DNA of 64,000 nt, from NCBI RefSeq assembly GCF_030693775.1, contig NZ_JAUXZY010000004.1, positions 434,001 through 498,000 on the forward strand. Reading direction: 5' to 3'. The notes beneath the pieces are model-generated. The model was given only the letters and a program-made list of their open reading frames with translations. It was not told where the DNA came from and did not search any database. Position numbers and translations under genes: made by a program. Origin of the DNA: Polynucleobacter sp. Its GTDB lineage: Bacteria; Pseudomonadota; Gammaproteobacteria; Burkholderiales; Burkholderiaceae. This document shows, in pieces, positions 16,996-24,921 of this stretch. Numbering within the stretch: position 1 is the stretch's first letter; every line of letters starts with the position of its first letter.

Positions 16996-17038
16996 CACTG
17001 CATTTAAATGGCTAGGTGGATAACATAAGGAGCGTACG

Positions 17039-17131
17039 ATGGGTTTCGGAACTGTATTTGCAATTTTGCTGGTGGTTGTATTCACCGTTGTTATTTTGAA
17101 AGACATGAATCAAAACAACAAGTGGAAGTAA
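17039..17131 (+). CDS. 30-residue membrane microprotein at the end of the puc operon
   Basis: ATG at 17039 with an excellent SD (TAAGGAG, 6-7 bases before) and TAA at 17129. The product is one hydrophobic helix (VFAILLVVVFTVVIL, residues 6-20) with a polar lysine-rich end. It lies 43 bp after pucC and 35 bp before a strong terminator, so it is the last gene of the operon. It does not look like an alpha or beta antenna peptide because it has no His. Single-helix accessory subunits are known in some LH2 and RC-LH1 complexes, so an antenna or assembly role is a reasonable inference. Confidence 0.7.
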   Translation: MGFGTVFAILLVVVFTVVILKDMNQNNKWK

Positions 17132-17166
17132 AGGTGATTTAGCTCTTTACAGAGCCCAGTATTAGT

Positions 17167-17196
17167 AAAAACCCACTCAATGCAGTGGGTTTTTTT
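17167..17196 (+). terminator. Rho-independent terminator of the puc operon
   Basis: AAAAACCCACT (17167-17177) pairs with AGTGGGTTTTT (17184-17194) around the loop CAATGC, followed by further T residues. It stands 35 bp after the microprotein stop and cleanly ends the operon before the BLUF gene. Confidence 0.88.
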
Positions 17197-17300
17197 ATGT
17201 CTGCAGCGCATGCCACTTGCAATTACATTGGGGGTTTACGACTACTGCCATTTTTAGATTAAGTGCGTAGTATGGGTTAATACCTTAATAAAAGTGAAGT

Positions 17301-17717
17301 ATGCCAACGCCCTCATCTGATTTAGTTGAACTGACCTACGTCAGCGAGCCTGCTGAGGAAATGTCTTTTTTGGGATTAATGCGCCTTCTCTATCACTCCT
17401 ATTTACGCAATCAAGCGCTTGGCATTACTGGGGTTTTGATTTTCGAAGACCAGCGCTTTGGCCAAGTGATCGAAGGTCCAGCGAACTCGATCGATCGTCT
17501 GTGGGATAAGATCAAAAAAGACGATCGCCATAAAAACGTTAAGCTCATTAACCGCAAAACCATTGAACGTCGCAGTTTTCTCAAGTGGACCATGATCTTT
17601 CAGGGGAACGAAGAAATTGCTAATCGCCTTCCTGAGGTGAAGGCTGCAGTAGACCATGGCGACTTTCCAAGCGACCACCCCTTGCTCGTTGCCCTGCGTC
17701 ACGAAATCCAGCGTTAA
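17301..17717 (+). CDS. Short BLUF-domain blue-light sensor
   Basis: 138 residues, almost all BLUF fold. The photocycle residues are all present: Tyr13 (LTYVS), Asn37 (LRNQ), Gln55 (FGQ), Trp96 and Met98 (KWTM). DDRH near residue 75 is the usual conserved patch. FAD is bound non-covalently, and blue light rearranges Gln-Tyr hydrogen bonds. There is no output domain, so it must signal through a partner, as PapB, BlrB or PixD do. It begins 105 bp after the puc terminator. A regulatory link to antenna genes, as in AppA-PpsR, is inference. Its 3' end is 9 bp from the convergent patB-like gene. Confidence 0.92.
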   Translation: MPTPSSDLVELTYVSEPAEEMSFLGLMRLLYHSYLRNQALGITGVLIFEDQRFGQVIEGPANSIDRLWDKIKKDDRHKNVKLINRKTIERRSFLKWTMIFQGNEEIANRLPEVKAAVDHGDFPSDHPLLVALRHEIQR

Positions 17718-17726
17718 TAAAACTGC

Positions 17727-18878
17727 TTATCTTTTGATGGATGCCAGCGCTAGGGCCATGCGGTCCATCGCTTGTGCAAGTAGTGCGCGCTGCGTACCAA
17801 AATTGAGGCGCACAAATTGCGGTGCATTAAATTGAGCGCCGGGCGATAGTGCTAAGCCGAAACTCAAAAATAGAGCATGGGGATCGGCGCATTTGAGCGC
17901 CCTGCAATCAATCCACGCCAAATAACTGGCCTCGGTCTTTGCTAGGGTGAGTGGGGACATAGTCTCTATCCGCTTCGCAACATAATCCCGATTGCCCCGT
18001 AGGTATTGCAGTAAGGATTGACGCCATTCCTCCCCATCACGCAGTGCAGCCATAGTAGCGGTATAGGCCATCAGGCCAGGCTCTGCAATGGTGCGGTGTA
18101 AATCGGTTTGCATCGCTGCGCGCAAGCGGGGATTTTCAGCAACAGCCCATGCCAAACCAATGCCGGGAAAATTAAATACTTTATTGAGTGACATCAGGGT
18201 GACGGTGCGCATCGAAATGCGCTGATCAAGGCTAGCAATCGGAACATGGCGGTTTTGCTGATCAAGCACTAGCCCTGCATGAATTTCATCGGAGCAAATG
18301 AGGATATCGCGTGCCTCACAAAACTCAGCAAACTGCAGCAGCTCAGATTTGGTGTAAACCGTTCCGCCTGGATTTTGCGGATTGCACAGCAAAGCTAACT
18401 TCGTATTGGTTTGGTGAAATTGGTCGAGCGCTTGCCATGGCAAAACCCAGCGATCATGTTCGAGCGCCAAGGGTATCTCGGTGTAGGCCCGTGGACCTTC
18501 TACGCAGGCGAGGCGTAAATGGTGATAGACCGGCTGCGGAACTAAAATGTGTTCCGTTGGATTGGTCAGTTGACGCACGGCAGTGTAAAGCCCAGAAACG
18601 ACGCTGGGCAAAATCACAATCCAGTCGGGATCCACTTCCCAGTGGTAGTGTTCTACTAAGTAACTCGCAATTGAACTGCGCAAGTTATCGGGCGCATGGG
18701 TGTAGCCAAAAACACCATCTTGAACACGTTTCGCAAGTGCCTCCATCACGCAAGGCGGTGACTGAAAATCCATGTCGGCGACCCACAAGGGTATGACATC
18801 ATCACCGGCGTACCGATCCCAGCGAATCGAGTCACTGTGGCTTCGATTGACTGGAGTATCAAAGTTAAAGGTCATCAA
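17727..18878 (-). CDS. PatB/MalY-type PLP C-S lyase or aminotransferase
   Basis: 383 residues of the fold-type I aminotransferase class I/II family. Visible: LWVADMDFQSP (the PatB/MalY N-terminal motif), NPQNPGG (Asn169), SDEIH (Asp197, pairs with the PLP nitrogen) and SLNKVFNFPG with the PLP lysine Lys233. PatB/MalY enzymes cleave cystathionine or cysteine conjugates to a thiol, pyruvate and ammonia. Cytosolic. ATG at 18878 or 18875 are equivalent. It is a lone minus-strand gene between the BLUF gene and a group of microproteins. Confidence 0.88.
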   Translation of the reverse strand: MMTFNFDTPVNRSHSDSIRWDRYAGDDVIPLWVADMDFQSPPCVMEALAKRVQDGVFGYTHAPDNLRSSIASYLVEHYHWEVDPDWIVILPSVVSGLYTAVRQLTNPTEHILVPQPVYHHLRLACVEGPRAYTEIPLALEHDRWVLPWQALDQFHQTNTKLALLCNPQNPGGTVYTKSELLQFAEFCEARDILICSDEIHAGLVLDQQNRHVPIASLDQRISMRTVTLMSLNKVFNFPGIGLAWAVAENPRLRAAMQTDLHRTIAEPGLMAYTATMAALRDGEEWRQSLLQYLRGNRDYVAKRIETMSPLTLAKTEASYLAWIDCRALKCADPHALFLSFGLALSPGAQFNAPQFVRLNFGTQRALLAQAMDRMALALASIKR

Positions 18879-18995
18879 CGGATTGTACTAAGCGGTCGAA
18901 TCAGTGATTTTGATGTGAAAAATACAACACGGCAGCAAATCAAGCGATTTAAGGCTACTATTGGCAAATTATTTCAATTGAGAAGGTAGTCTGTG

Positions 18996-19139
18996 ATGGT
19001 AAAAGCCCTTAGAATTAAGTTAGCCCGATGGATTTTGGGCGAGCATTGTGCCTGCTACAAGATGGGCTATCACCCTCTTGTGGACTTTCGTCAAAAAAGT
19101 GCAGACACAGAAGCGAAGGCAAAAGCACGTCAAGCCTAA
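18996..19139 (+). CDS. Cationic 47-residue microprotein
   Basis: ATG 18996, TAA 19137. The N-terminal half is an amphipathic basic segment with Cys residues (LARWILGEHCACYKMG), and the C-terminal half is charged and alanine-rich (KSADTEAKAKARQA). There is no membrane helix. AGAAGG lies about 10 bases before ATG. It is followed after 24 bp by a single-helix membrane microprotein with its own SD, so the two look like a small operon. I recognise no family. Function unknown. Confidence 0.5.
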   Translation: MVKALRIKLARWILGEHCACYKMGYHPLVDFRQKSADTEAKAKARQA

Positions 19140-19163
19140 TGCGGTTAACCATGGGGAAATGCA

Positions 19164-19295
19164 ATGAGCAATAGCAAAGCAATCGAAACAAAAAACAAGC
19201 TGGTAACAATTTACGGTGGATTAGCCATTGCATTCATTGCAATCTTCTCGACGATCTCCATTCTGTCTTGGTTCGTCTCGGCACTGAACTTTTAA
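19164..19295 (+). CDS. Single-helix membrane microprotein, 43 residues
   Basis: ATG 19164, TAA 19293. A polar N-terminus (MSNSKAIETKNK) is followed by one long hydrophobic stretch (residues about 13-41, YGGLAIAFIAIFSTISIL). GGGGA stands 7 bases before ATG. It lies 24 bp after the cationic microprotein gene and is convergent with another microprotein on the minus strand (34 bp apart). No family recognised; the orientation of the helix is probably N-in. Confidence 0.6.
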   Translation: MSNSKAIETKNKLVTIYGGLAIAFIAIFSTISILSWFVSALNF

Positions 19296-19329
19296 ATCTA
19301 GTTTATTGCCGTAAGGCAGGACAGCGATT

Positions 19330-19479
19330 TCATTCGCTCTTGCCTGTTTTCTTATCTTCCAGCCGTATTCGCTTTTCGCGCTCCTTGCGTAGGTCGCGAA
19401 ATTGCCACCAAGCAAATACCACCACGCCACCAAAGACGAGAAAAAGCTCGATGATGATGACGGGTGCAAACTCACTCAT
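19330..19479 (-). CDS. Single-helix membrane microprotein, 49 residues
   Basis: Complement of 19330-19479: ATG at 19479, TGA at 19330. One N-terminal membrane helix (FAPVIIIELFLVFGGVVVF, residues 4-22) and a highly charged tail (RDLRKEREKRIRLEDKK). The design is close to the 48-residue protein at 14774: short N-terminus, helix, arginine/glutamate-rich tail. It is divergent from the dehydratase-like gene, 54 bp away. Function unknown. Confidence 0.6.
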   Translation of the reverse strand: MSEFAPVIIIELFLVFGGVVVFAWWQFRDLRKEREKRIRLEDKKTGKSE

Positions 19480-19533
19480 GACTTGGATTGGTATGCCTCA
19501 TAGCGGAAATAATACAGCGCGGCTAGCACCCTC

Positions 19534-20532
19534 GTGAAGATCTTTCTTACTGGTGCAACCGGCTTTATTGGCAGCCACTTTCTCAAGCACTGTCTGGCCG
19601 CTGGCCATAGCGTGACCTGTTCAGTACGCTTAGCAAAGCAAGCGGATGCCATCCGCGCATTGGGAGCTTCTGCATGGGAGGGTGACTTACAAAACCACGG
19701 CAAGCTAAGTTTGGCCCTAGCTGGAATGGACGTGCTGATTCATGCGGCGGGATGTCGTGATTTAACCGCTCCAGCCAATCTCCTTCTGCAGAGTAATGTC
19801 AGATTGACGCAGGCACTGGTAGACGCGGCCGCAACAGCAAAGGTGGCGCAGTTTATTTACATCAGCGCGGCATCAGTCGTGATGAGTAAGCCCGTTGCGC
19901 TATTGAATGTAACCGAGTCCGCACCGATTACATCGCAAGCGTATTTGCCCTATACCCGCAGTAAAGCCATTGCCGAGGCATCTGTATTGGCTGCGCAACA
20001 AACAGGTATGAGGGTAGTGGTACTGCGCCCGAGTTTTGTTTGGGGCAAGGGCGATAGTATCGACACCGAAATTGGCCCCGCATCGAATCGCGGTCAATTT
20101 GGCTGGTTTAGTCAGGGGCATTATCCATTTGCAAGCTGCTCCATTGCCAACCTATGCGATGCATTGCAACGCGCAATGCAACACACTCAGTCGGGCTGTG
20201 TATTTAATATCAGTGATCGTGAGCCAGTTGATTTTCGAGTATTTATGACCAGGCGTCTGGAAGTCAGTGGCTTTCAGGTACCAACCTTATCGGTTCCACG
20301 AAAGCTGGCTTGGTGGCTCGGCGCTTTTACCGAAACGGGCTGGACGTATTTGCCGATGCCGGGAAAACCGCCGATTGTGCGCGAAATGGTGCGTTTGATG
20401 GGATTTCCATTTACGGTCTCGATTGAGCGGGCAAAGCGTGACTTGGGTTATCTGGGACACCATTCGACCGAGGCAGGCATGTCTAATATTGCCTCTTTAA
20501 TCCAGGCTGGGCAGGGTAGTGCTCAGCAATAA
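19534..20532 (+). CDS. NAD(P)-dependent epimerase/dehydratase-like (extended SDR)
   Basis: 332 residues from a GTG start. The Rossmann motif TGATGFIGSHF stands at the very N-terminus, so the start is secure. Then DVLIHAAG and the YLPYTRSKAIAE catalytic Tyr/Lys pair follow, with a Ser (YISAASVV) completing the triad. The C-terminal part (PRKLAWWLGAFTE) resembles 3-beta-hydroxysteroid dehydrogenase/isomerase-like members. It acts in the cytosol on a sugar nucleotide, flavanone or steroid-like substrate; the sequence does not say which. A -10-like box and hairpin follow it. Confidence 0.85.
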   Translation: MKIFLTGATGFIGSHFLKHCLAAGHSVTCSVRLAKQADAIRALGASAWEGDLQNHGKLSLALAGMDVLIHAAGCRDLTAPANLLLQSNVRLTQALVDAAATAKVAQFIYISAASVVMSKPVALLNVTESAPITSQAYLPYTRSKAIAEASVLAAQQTGMRVVVLRPSFVWGKGDSIDTEIGPASNRGQFGWFSQGHYPFASCSIANLCDALQRAMQHTQSGCVFNISDREPVDFRVFMTRRLEVSGFQVPTLSVPRKLAWWLGAFTETGWTYLPMPGKPPIVREMVRLMGFPFTVSIERAKRDLGYLGHHSTEAGMSNIASLIQAGQGSAQQ

Positions 20533-20546
20533 TTGCCTGAAATTAC

Positions 20547-20584
20547 TATAATCAGTTCATTGTGAAGGGCGGCATCCGTCCTTT
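20547..20584 (+). promoter_or_regulatory. -10-like box and hairpin before the DUF2452-cryptochrome pair
   Basis: TATAAT at 20547-20552 matches the -10 consensus, but no good -35 box is seen. AAGGGCGG (20565-20572) pairs with CCGTCCTT (20576-20583) around a 3-base loop and is followed by TTTGG. The hairpin may be a weak terminator for the upstream gene or a leader structure of the next one. Confidence 0.35.
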
Positions 20585-20608
20585 GGTTTACCTCAGCTAG
20601 GAATGACG

Positions 20609-21037
20609 ATGCGCATTGAAGATAAGGATCCGGCACGGCATGCGGGAATTGAGTACCCGATGGAAGTGGGCGCTCCTGTTTTTGCGCCCATCAAGGTAAC
20701 CGAAGAAAAAGACAAGGCAGTCAATGTCGCCCGCCAAAATGCCAAGCAAGAGTATGACCGTATCATGGAGCAGGCCACCGTTCTCATGAAGCAGGCAAAA
20801 GCCTTGCAGTCTCGCCTTGACGCTACTGAAATGGTCCATGCCGCTAAATTTGGTTTTAACCCCATCCATGGAAAAACCTATTTTCTGTATTACGATCAGC
20901 GCAATCAAACCAATTTGCTGCTGCAAAATGGCCCACACGATTGGACCTGCGGTATCCCGGCAAACTGGAACTACCTGATGACGGTCAAAAAACTAGGCGA
21001 TAGCACCTGGGAACAAATCGAAGAAACAGTGGAATAG
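20609..21037 (+). CDS. DUF2452 protein
   Basis: About 142 residues. ATGs at 20603 and 20609 are both possible; 20609 has TAGGA at better spacing. The C-terminal half carries the DUF2452 signature: VHAAKFGFNPIHGKTYFLY and then a WTCGIP/WNY stretch. The middle is a helical coiled-coil-like region (DRIMEQATVLMKQAKALQSR). No function is known for the family. It lies 30 bp before the cryptochrome gene on the same strand, so co-transcription is likely. Confidence 0.83.
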   Translation: MRIEDKDPARHAGIEYPMEVGAPVFAPIKVTEEKDKAVNVARQNAKQEYDRIMEQATVLMKQAKALQSRLDATEMVHAAKFGFNPIHGKTYFLYYDQRNQTNLLLQNGPHDWTCGIPANWNYLMTVKKLGDSTWEQIEETVE

Positions 21038-21067
21038 TTTTTTATTTCCACAGCGACCGCAGCCGCA

Positions 21068-22372
21068 GTGAACACAGCCCTTTATTGGTTTCGGTCCGAC
21101 CTGCGGCTGATAGATAACCCCAACTTTTTATCTGCATGCAAGGCCTCGGACGCTCTGCTCCCGATCTATGTGCATGCCCCACAAGAATCGCTCATCTGGG
21201 GCTTTGAGCGAATCAGCGAACACCGCCAGCAGTTTTTGTGCGATGCCCTGCGCGATTTGCAGCAGCAGCTAGAGCAGCTTGGATCAGATCTACTGGAATT
21301 GCAAGTGCCCCAGGCTAGCTCCAGCGGCGCCGTCGATCTCGTCGTCAATCTAGCGCATCACCTTGGTATTCAAACGATCTACTGTGAAGTGATTGAGGCA
21401 CCCGAGGAAATGCAGGCGCTGACTGCATTAAGGCAGGCCGGACTCACCGTACATGCCGATCTCGAATCAACCATGATTGCCATGCGTGATTTACCATTCG
21501 CCCCCGATGCAATGCCAGATCAATTTACGCAGTTTCGGAACAAGATTGAAAAAGCAAAATACCTTTTCGCCGAACCAGTTCTAGCCCCAAGCCATATTCC
21601 ACCACTGCCAAATGATTTCAAGCGATCGGAGTTGATTTCAGGTGTGCAGACTCCAATTCAACCCACGGGTCATCCACACAGCTCCTTCCCGCATTATCTT
21701 GACGCCTACCGTGGCGGTACAAGTACTGCAGTAGCCCATCTAAAGCAGTATCTAGGGCGCGCACTACCGCATTCGTATAAGGCAACCCGGAATCAATTGC
21801 ATGGTCTTGATTATTCGAGCAAGCTGTCCCCATGGCTTGCCTTGGGTTGTATTTCAGCGCGCAGTATCATGCGGGAGCTAAAGCAGTTTGAGTCAGAGCA
21901 GGGCGCCAATGAGGGAAGTTATTGGCTTTGGTTTGAGCTGCTCTGGCGTGATTATTTCCGCCTACTCCATCTGAAATATGGAAAACAGCTGTATTGTGCA
22001 AGCGGTTTAAATCAATCGGATAAGCCTATCCACAATGCCCGCGGTTTTGAGCATTGGTGCTCTGGCACGACGGGAGAGTCGATTGTCGATGCGGGAATGC
22101 GTGAGCTTAAAGCAACGGGCTATCTATCGAATCGATTACGCCAAGTAGTAGCCAGTTATCTTATTTATGATTTGCATTCGGACTGGCGTGCAGGCGCCGC
22201 TTGGTTTGAGGCTCAGTTACTTGATTACGATGTGTATAGCAATCAAGGCAATTGGCTCTACATTGCTGGCAGGGGCACTGATCCGCGGGGTGGGCGACGC
22301 TTTAATCCGCAAAAACAAGCCCAAGACCACGATGCCAATGGCAGCTATCGCGCATTGTGGTTAAGCGACTGA
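21068..22372 (+). CDS. Cryptochrome DASH / photolyase
   Basis: 434 residues, GTG start (the MNTALYWFRSDLRL motif begins the family). An N-terminal Rossmann photolyase domain is followed by a helical FAD domain. FELLWRDYFRLLHLKYG and NQGNWLYIAGRGTDPRGG are diagnostic of the DASH class, as against CPD class I photolyases. DASH proteins repair cyclobutane dimers in single-stranded DNA with blue light and may also signal. Its 3' end overlaps the convergent HDAC-like gene by 28 bp. It is the second flavin photoreceptor-type gene in the window after the BLUF gene. Confidence 0.9.
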   Translation: MNTALYWFRSDLRLIDNPNFLSACKASDALLPIYVHAPQESLIWGFERISEHRQQFLCDALRDLQQQLEQLGSDLLELQVPQASSSGAVDLVVNLAHHLGIQTIYCEVIEAPEEMQALTALRQAGLTVHADLESTMIAMRDLPFAPDAMPDQFTQFRNKIEKAKYLFAEPVLAPSHIPPLPNDFKRSELISGVQTPIQPTGHPHSSFPHYLDAYRGGTSTAVAHLKQYLGRALPHSYKATRNQLHGLDYSSKLSPWLALGCISARSIMRELKQFESEQGANEGSYWLWFELLWRDYFRLLHLKYGKQLYCASGLNQSDKPIHNARGFEHWCSGTTGESIVDAGMRELKATGYLSNRLRQVVASYLIYDLHSDWRAGAAWFEAQLLDYDVYSNQGNWLYIAGRGTDPRGGRRFNPQKQAQDHDANGSYRALWLSD

Positions 22373-23259
22373 TCAAGACACAAGGCGGAGAGGATGGTTT
22401 GTGCATGGATCTCGACAGTGAGGTTAATGTCTTTACCGTAGCCGCCTGCCATCGCAATGGCCACTGGTAGCGCATTGGCTGCAGCCCAGTTGTAGACCTG
22501 TTGATCGCGTTTGCACATTCCTTCCTTGCTCAAGCTAAGCTTACCTAAGCGATCATTTTCATGGGGATCTGCACCGGCAAGGTAGATGATAAATTGGGGG
22601 TCAAAATGAACTTTGACCGTATGCAGCGCCTCACTTAAGGCATCTAAGTACACGGCATCGCCGCACCCATCGGGTAGCGCTACATCCAAATTACTTTCCT
22701 CTTTTTGAAACGGAAAATTATTTTCACCGTGCAGGGACAAGGTAAAAATACGTTCATCGTTTTTTAGAATAGCGGCAGTGCCATTGCCTTGGTGCACATC
22801 CAAATCAACAATGGCAACTCGAAAATCACTGCCTTGGGTCTTTTGCAGCACGCGCGCAGCAATCGCCGCATCATTAAATACGCAAAAGCCAGCACCATGA
22901 TCGCGGTAGGCGTGGTGGGTGCCGCCAGCCAAATTGACGGCTACCCCATCGATGAGGGCCGCTTGGCAGGCTGCAATGGTAGCGCCCGCTGAGCGCCGAG
23001 AGCGCTCGACCATACGCTCGCTCCACGGAAAACCAATGGCACGCTGCTCTTGATCGCTGAGTTCACCGGCAACCACCTTTTGAATGTAGCTTGGTGCATG
23101 GGCATAAAGTAATTGGGTATCGTTCGCTGATGGTGCTTCGATCAATTTAATCTGGGAGTGCGTTGCAATGGCTTCTCGCAATAAGCGGTACTTTTGCATG
23201 GGAAAGCGATGGCCCTCTGGTAATGGCAGAACAAAGTGGTCGGTGTAAAAAGCCTTCAC
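22345..23259 (-). CDS. Histone-deacetylase-superfamily hydrolase
   Basis: 304 residues. The zinc site is complete: DLDVH with Asp154 and His156, and Asp231 in AGADPHEND. The tandem catalytic His115-His116 stands in GGTHHAY. The N-terminal MKAFYTDHFVLPLPEGHRFP and overall length fit the bacterial class related to HDAC11/class IV. In bacteria such enzymes remove acyl groups from small polyamines or proteins. It ends inside the 3' end of the cryptochrome gene and starts 12 bp after the renalase-like gene, with which it is likely co-transcribed. Confidence 0.88.
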   Translation of the reverse strand: MKAFYTDHFVLPLPEGHRFPMQKYRLLREAIATHSQIKLIEAPSANDTQLLYAHAPSYIQKVVAGELSDQEQRAIGFPWSERMVERSRRSAGATIAACQAALIDGVAVNLAGGTHHAYRDHGAGFCVFNDAAIAARVLQKTQGSDFRVAIVDLDVHQGNGTAAILKNDERIFTLSLHGENNFPFQKEESNLDVALPDGCGDAVYLDALSEALHTVKVHFDPQFIIYLAGADPHENDRLGKLSLSKEGMCKRDQQVYNWAAANALPVAIAMAGGYGKDINLTVEIHAQTILSALCLDQSLNHNAR

Positions 23260-23271
23260 TGAAGTAGCAGC

Positions 23272-24276
23272 TTAACGCGCGGCGATAATGGTATTTGCCA
23301 ATGCGTGGCCACTCAGCCATGCGCCTTCGACTCGGCCGCCATGCAACCAATCGCCGCAATATCCAATGCCGCGTTCTAAATCGCAATGGAAGCGCGGCTG
23401 ATACGCGGGGTCACTACTGGCATAGCGCCAACGGTGGATCGAATATTCTGCTGGAGCTTTGCCACCAATCGCAATAAACGCTGCAATCATTTGTGGGGCA
23501 ATGGTCTGCGGGTCGGCGTCAATCTGGTCTTGGCTCCATTGCGATTGACCGTGAATCACCCATACTTCTTCGCCAGTGCGCTGGGGTTTTGCATTATTAC
23601 GCGCTACCCAACTGAGAATACCCTCATTAATAAAGGCGGCTTCAAACGGCATAATGATCTCTTCATTAAAGCGCAGCATCATGGTCCAGCACCCTTCGGT
23701 TTTTGCCTGGCCATGCAAGGCGGCAATAGCAGGATCGATTGCTTGGCTGAGTGCAAGCGCTTGTGGTGCTGGTACCGCCAAAATCACCCAATCGGGTTTG
23801 TACTCCAGCAAGCCATGTTCCGCCGTATGCAATAGCCACTGCTGTTGCGCTCGATTGATTTGCGTGATGGTATGACTCTGATGGATGTCAAGGGGCTTTG
23901 CCAAATGCTGGGCGGGTGAGGTCATCCACGGTGTACCTACGTAGCGGGGATCGCTGGGTTTACTACTTTGCCAGGCTTGGTTTTCATAAACCCCAATTGG
24001 GGTATCCCATTGCGCAGCTATTCCCTGGCGAAGCCAAATTGCCAGTTGATTCTGAAAGGCGGGATCGCGCGCTGTAAAGTAGCGCGCACCATGGTCGCAT
24101 TGCCAGCCGTCACCCTTGCGCGTACTCATGCGTCCAGCAAGGCCGCGACTCTTTTCAAATACCTTGACCTGCATTCCTGCCTTGGTTAAAGCGCTCGCAC
24201 AGCTGAGTCCAGCTAGGCCGGCACCGATGATGGCGACCTGACTTTTTTCCTCTATCCTAGGTAGAATCAGTGCCAT
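23272..24276 (-). CDS. Renalase-like FAD-dependent amine oxidase
   Basis: 334 residues. The FAD dinucleotide-binding motif is VAIIGAGLAGLSCA (residues 14-27), followed by the GR-rich segment VFEKSRGLAGRMSTR and DHGARYFTARDP, typical of the renalase/amine-oxidase-like group. The C-terminal FAD contact is GIGYCGDWLHGGRVEGAWLSG. Bacterial renalases oxidise isomeric dihydronicotinamides; others of the group are uncharacterised. Its start is only 27 bp from a divergent small gene, so regulatory space is tight. Confidence 0.85.
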   Translation of the reverse strand: MALILPRIEEKSQVAIIGAGLAGLSCASALTKAGMQVKVFEKSRGLAGRMSTRKGDGWQCDHGARYFTARDPAFQNQLAIWLRQGIAAQWDTPIGVYENQAWQSSKPSDPRYVGTPWMTSPAQHLAKPLDIHQSHTITQINRAQQQWLLHTAEHGLLEYKPDWVILAVPAPQALALSQAIDPAIAALHGQAKTEGCWTMMLRFNEEIIMPFEAAFINEGILSWVARNNAKPQRTGEEVWVIHGQSQWSQDQIDADPQTIAPQMIAAFIAIGGKAPAEYSIHRWRYASSDPAYQPRFHCDLERGIGYCGDWLHGGRVEGAWLSGHALANTIIAAR

Positions 24277-24303
24277 GGCGTATTTTTATGGGCGGAGTCT
24301 GAA

Positions 24304-24504
24304 ATGAGTAATTTAGATAAGCGGTGTTGCGGTTCCGGCGTTTGCATTATCAACGAAGCAGGTGAGTGTTGGTGCGGCCAACGTTGGGATGGAACGAAGA
24401 TGAGTTTTGTGCCGCTGAATAGCACTTCAGCAACCGAAGCAAACCGTGATGGCCAAGCGGCAACTCCCAATCAATCCAATAATCAGAGTAGCCCGAAGTC
24501 CTAG
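24304..24504 (+). CDS. Small cysteine-rich protein
   Basis: 66 residues. CCGSGVC followed by CWCGQRWDG gives five Cys within the first 28 residues, a pattern suited to metal binding or disulfides in the cytosol; there is no signal peptide. The tail is Asn/Ser-rich and low complexity. GGAG sits 8 bases before ATG. It is convergent with the exported 114-residue protein, with a 4-bp overlap. I recall similar small proteins in Burkholderiales but know no function. Confidence 0.68.
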   Translation: MSNLDKRCCGSGVCIINEAGECWCGQRWDGTKMSFVPLNSTSATEANRDGQAATPNQSNNQSSPKS

Positions 24505-24845
24505 ACTTGTAGCTTCGGTTCAGATGGGATGCAGGAGCGGCCGGCTTGCTGCTCCGCCTGCTTTAGCCAAGCTGGCTTTGCCCCTTTTACGTTGGCACCT
24601 AGCTCGCGAAATTGCTCTGGGGTTAGGTTCTTTTCTAAAGCGCTCGCAACGCAGCTGCAATACGGAATAAAGTCCGCATCACTCACCTTGTCACTTAGTC
24701 GCTGATGAATGGTGCGTTGTTGCTGAACGCACTGTTGCGTATAGCGTTCCTGCGGTTTCAAATTGCCTTGGGCCAGTACTGGGTTAGCGCCGAGTAAGCA
24801 TGTGATTGCAATGCTGAGGCCCAGGGTTTTCAAGATCGAGTGCAT
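24501..24845 (-). CDS. Exported cysteine-containing protein of unknown function
   Basis: 114 residues with a signal peptide (MHSILKTLGLSIAITCLLGANPVLAQ). The mature part has four Cys (CVQQQR, YCSCVAS, SCIPSE), likely two disulfides in the periplasm, and a helical LTPEQFRELGANV segment. I recognise no enzyme motif. The stop overlaps the 3' end of the cysteine-rich gene on the other strand. Function unknown. Confidence 0.75.
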   Translation of the reverse strand: MHSILKTLGLSIAITCLLGANPVLAQGNLKPQERYTQQCVQQQRTIHQRLSDKVSDADFIPYCSCVASALEKNLTPEQFRELGANVKGAKPAWLKQAEQQAGRSCIPSEPKLQV

Positions 24846-24921
24846 TTAGTATCCAATACGAAAATGGCGGGAATAAACCAAATCGCGGTCGGCAAGCTGG
24901 CTACAAGCAATACTAGGGGAA

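Noticed and set aside
18914..18931. TGT-N12-ACG resembling a PpsR site before the microprotein genes
   Set aside because: One mismatch and no inner symmetry; expected by chance at this frequency.
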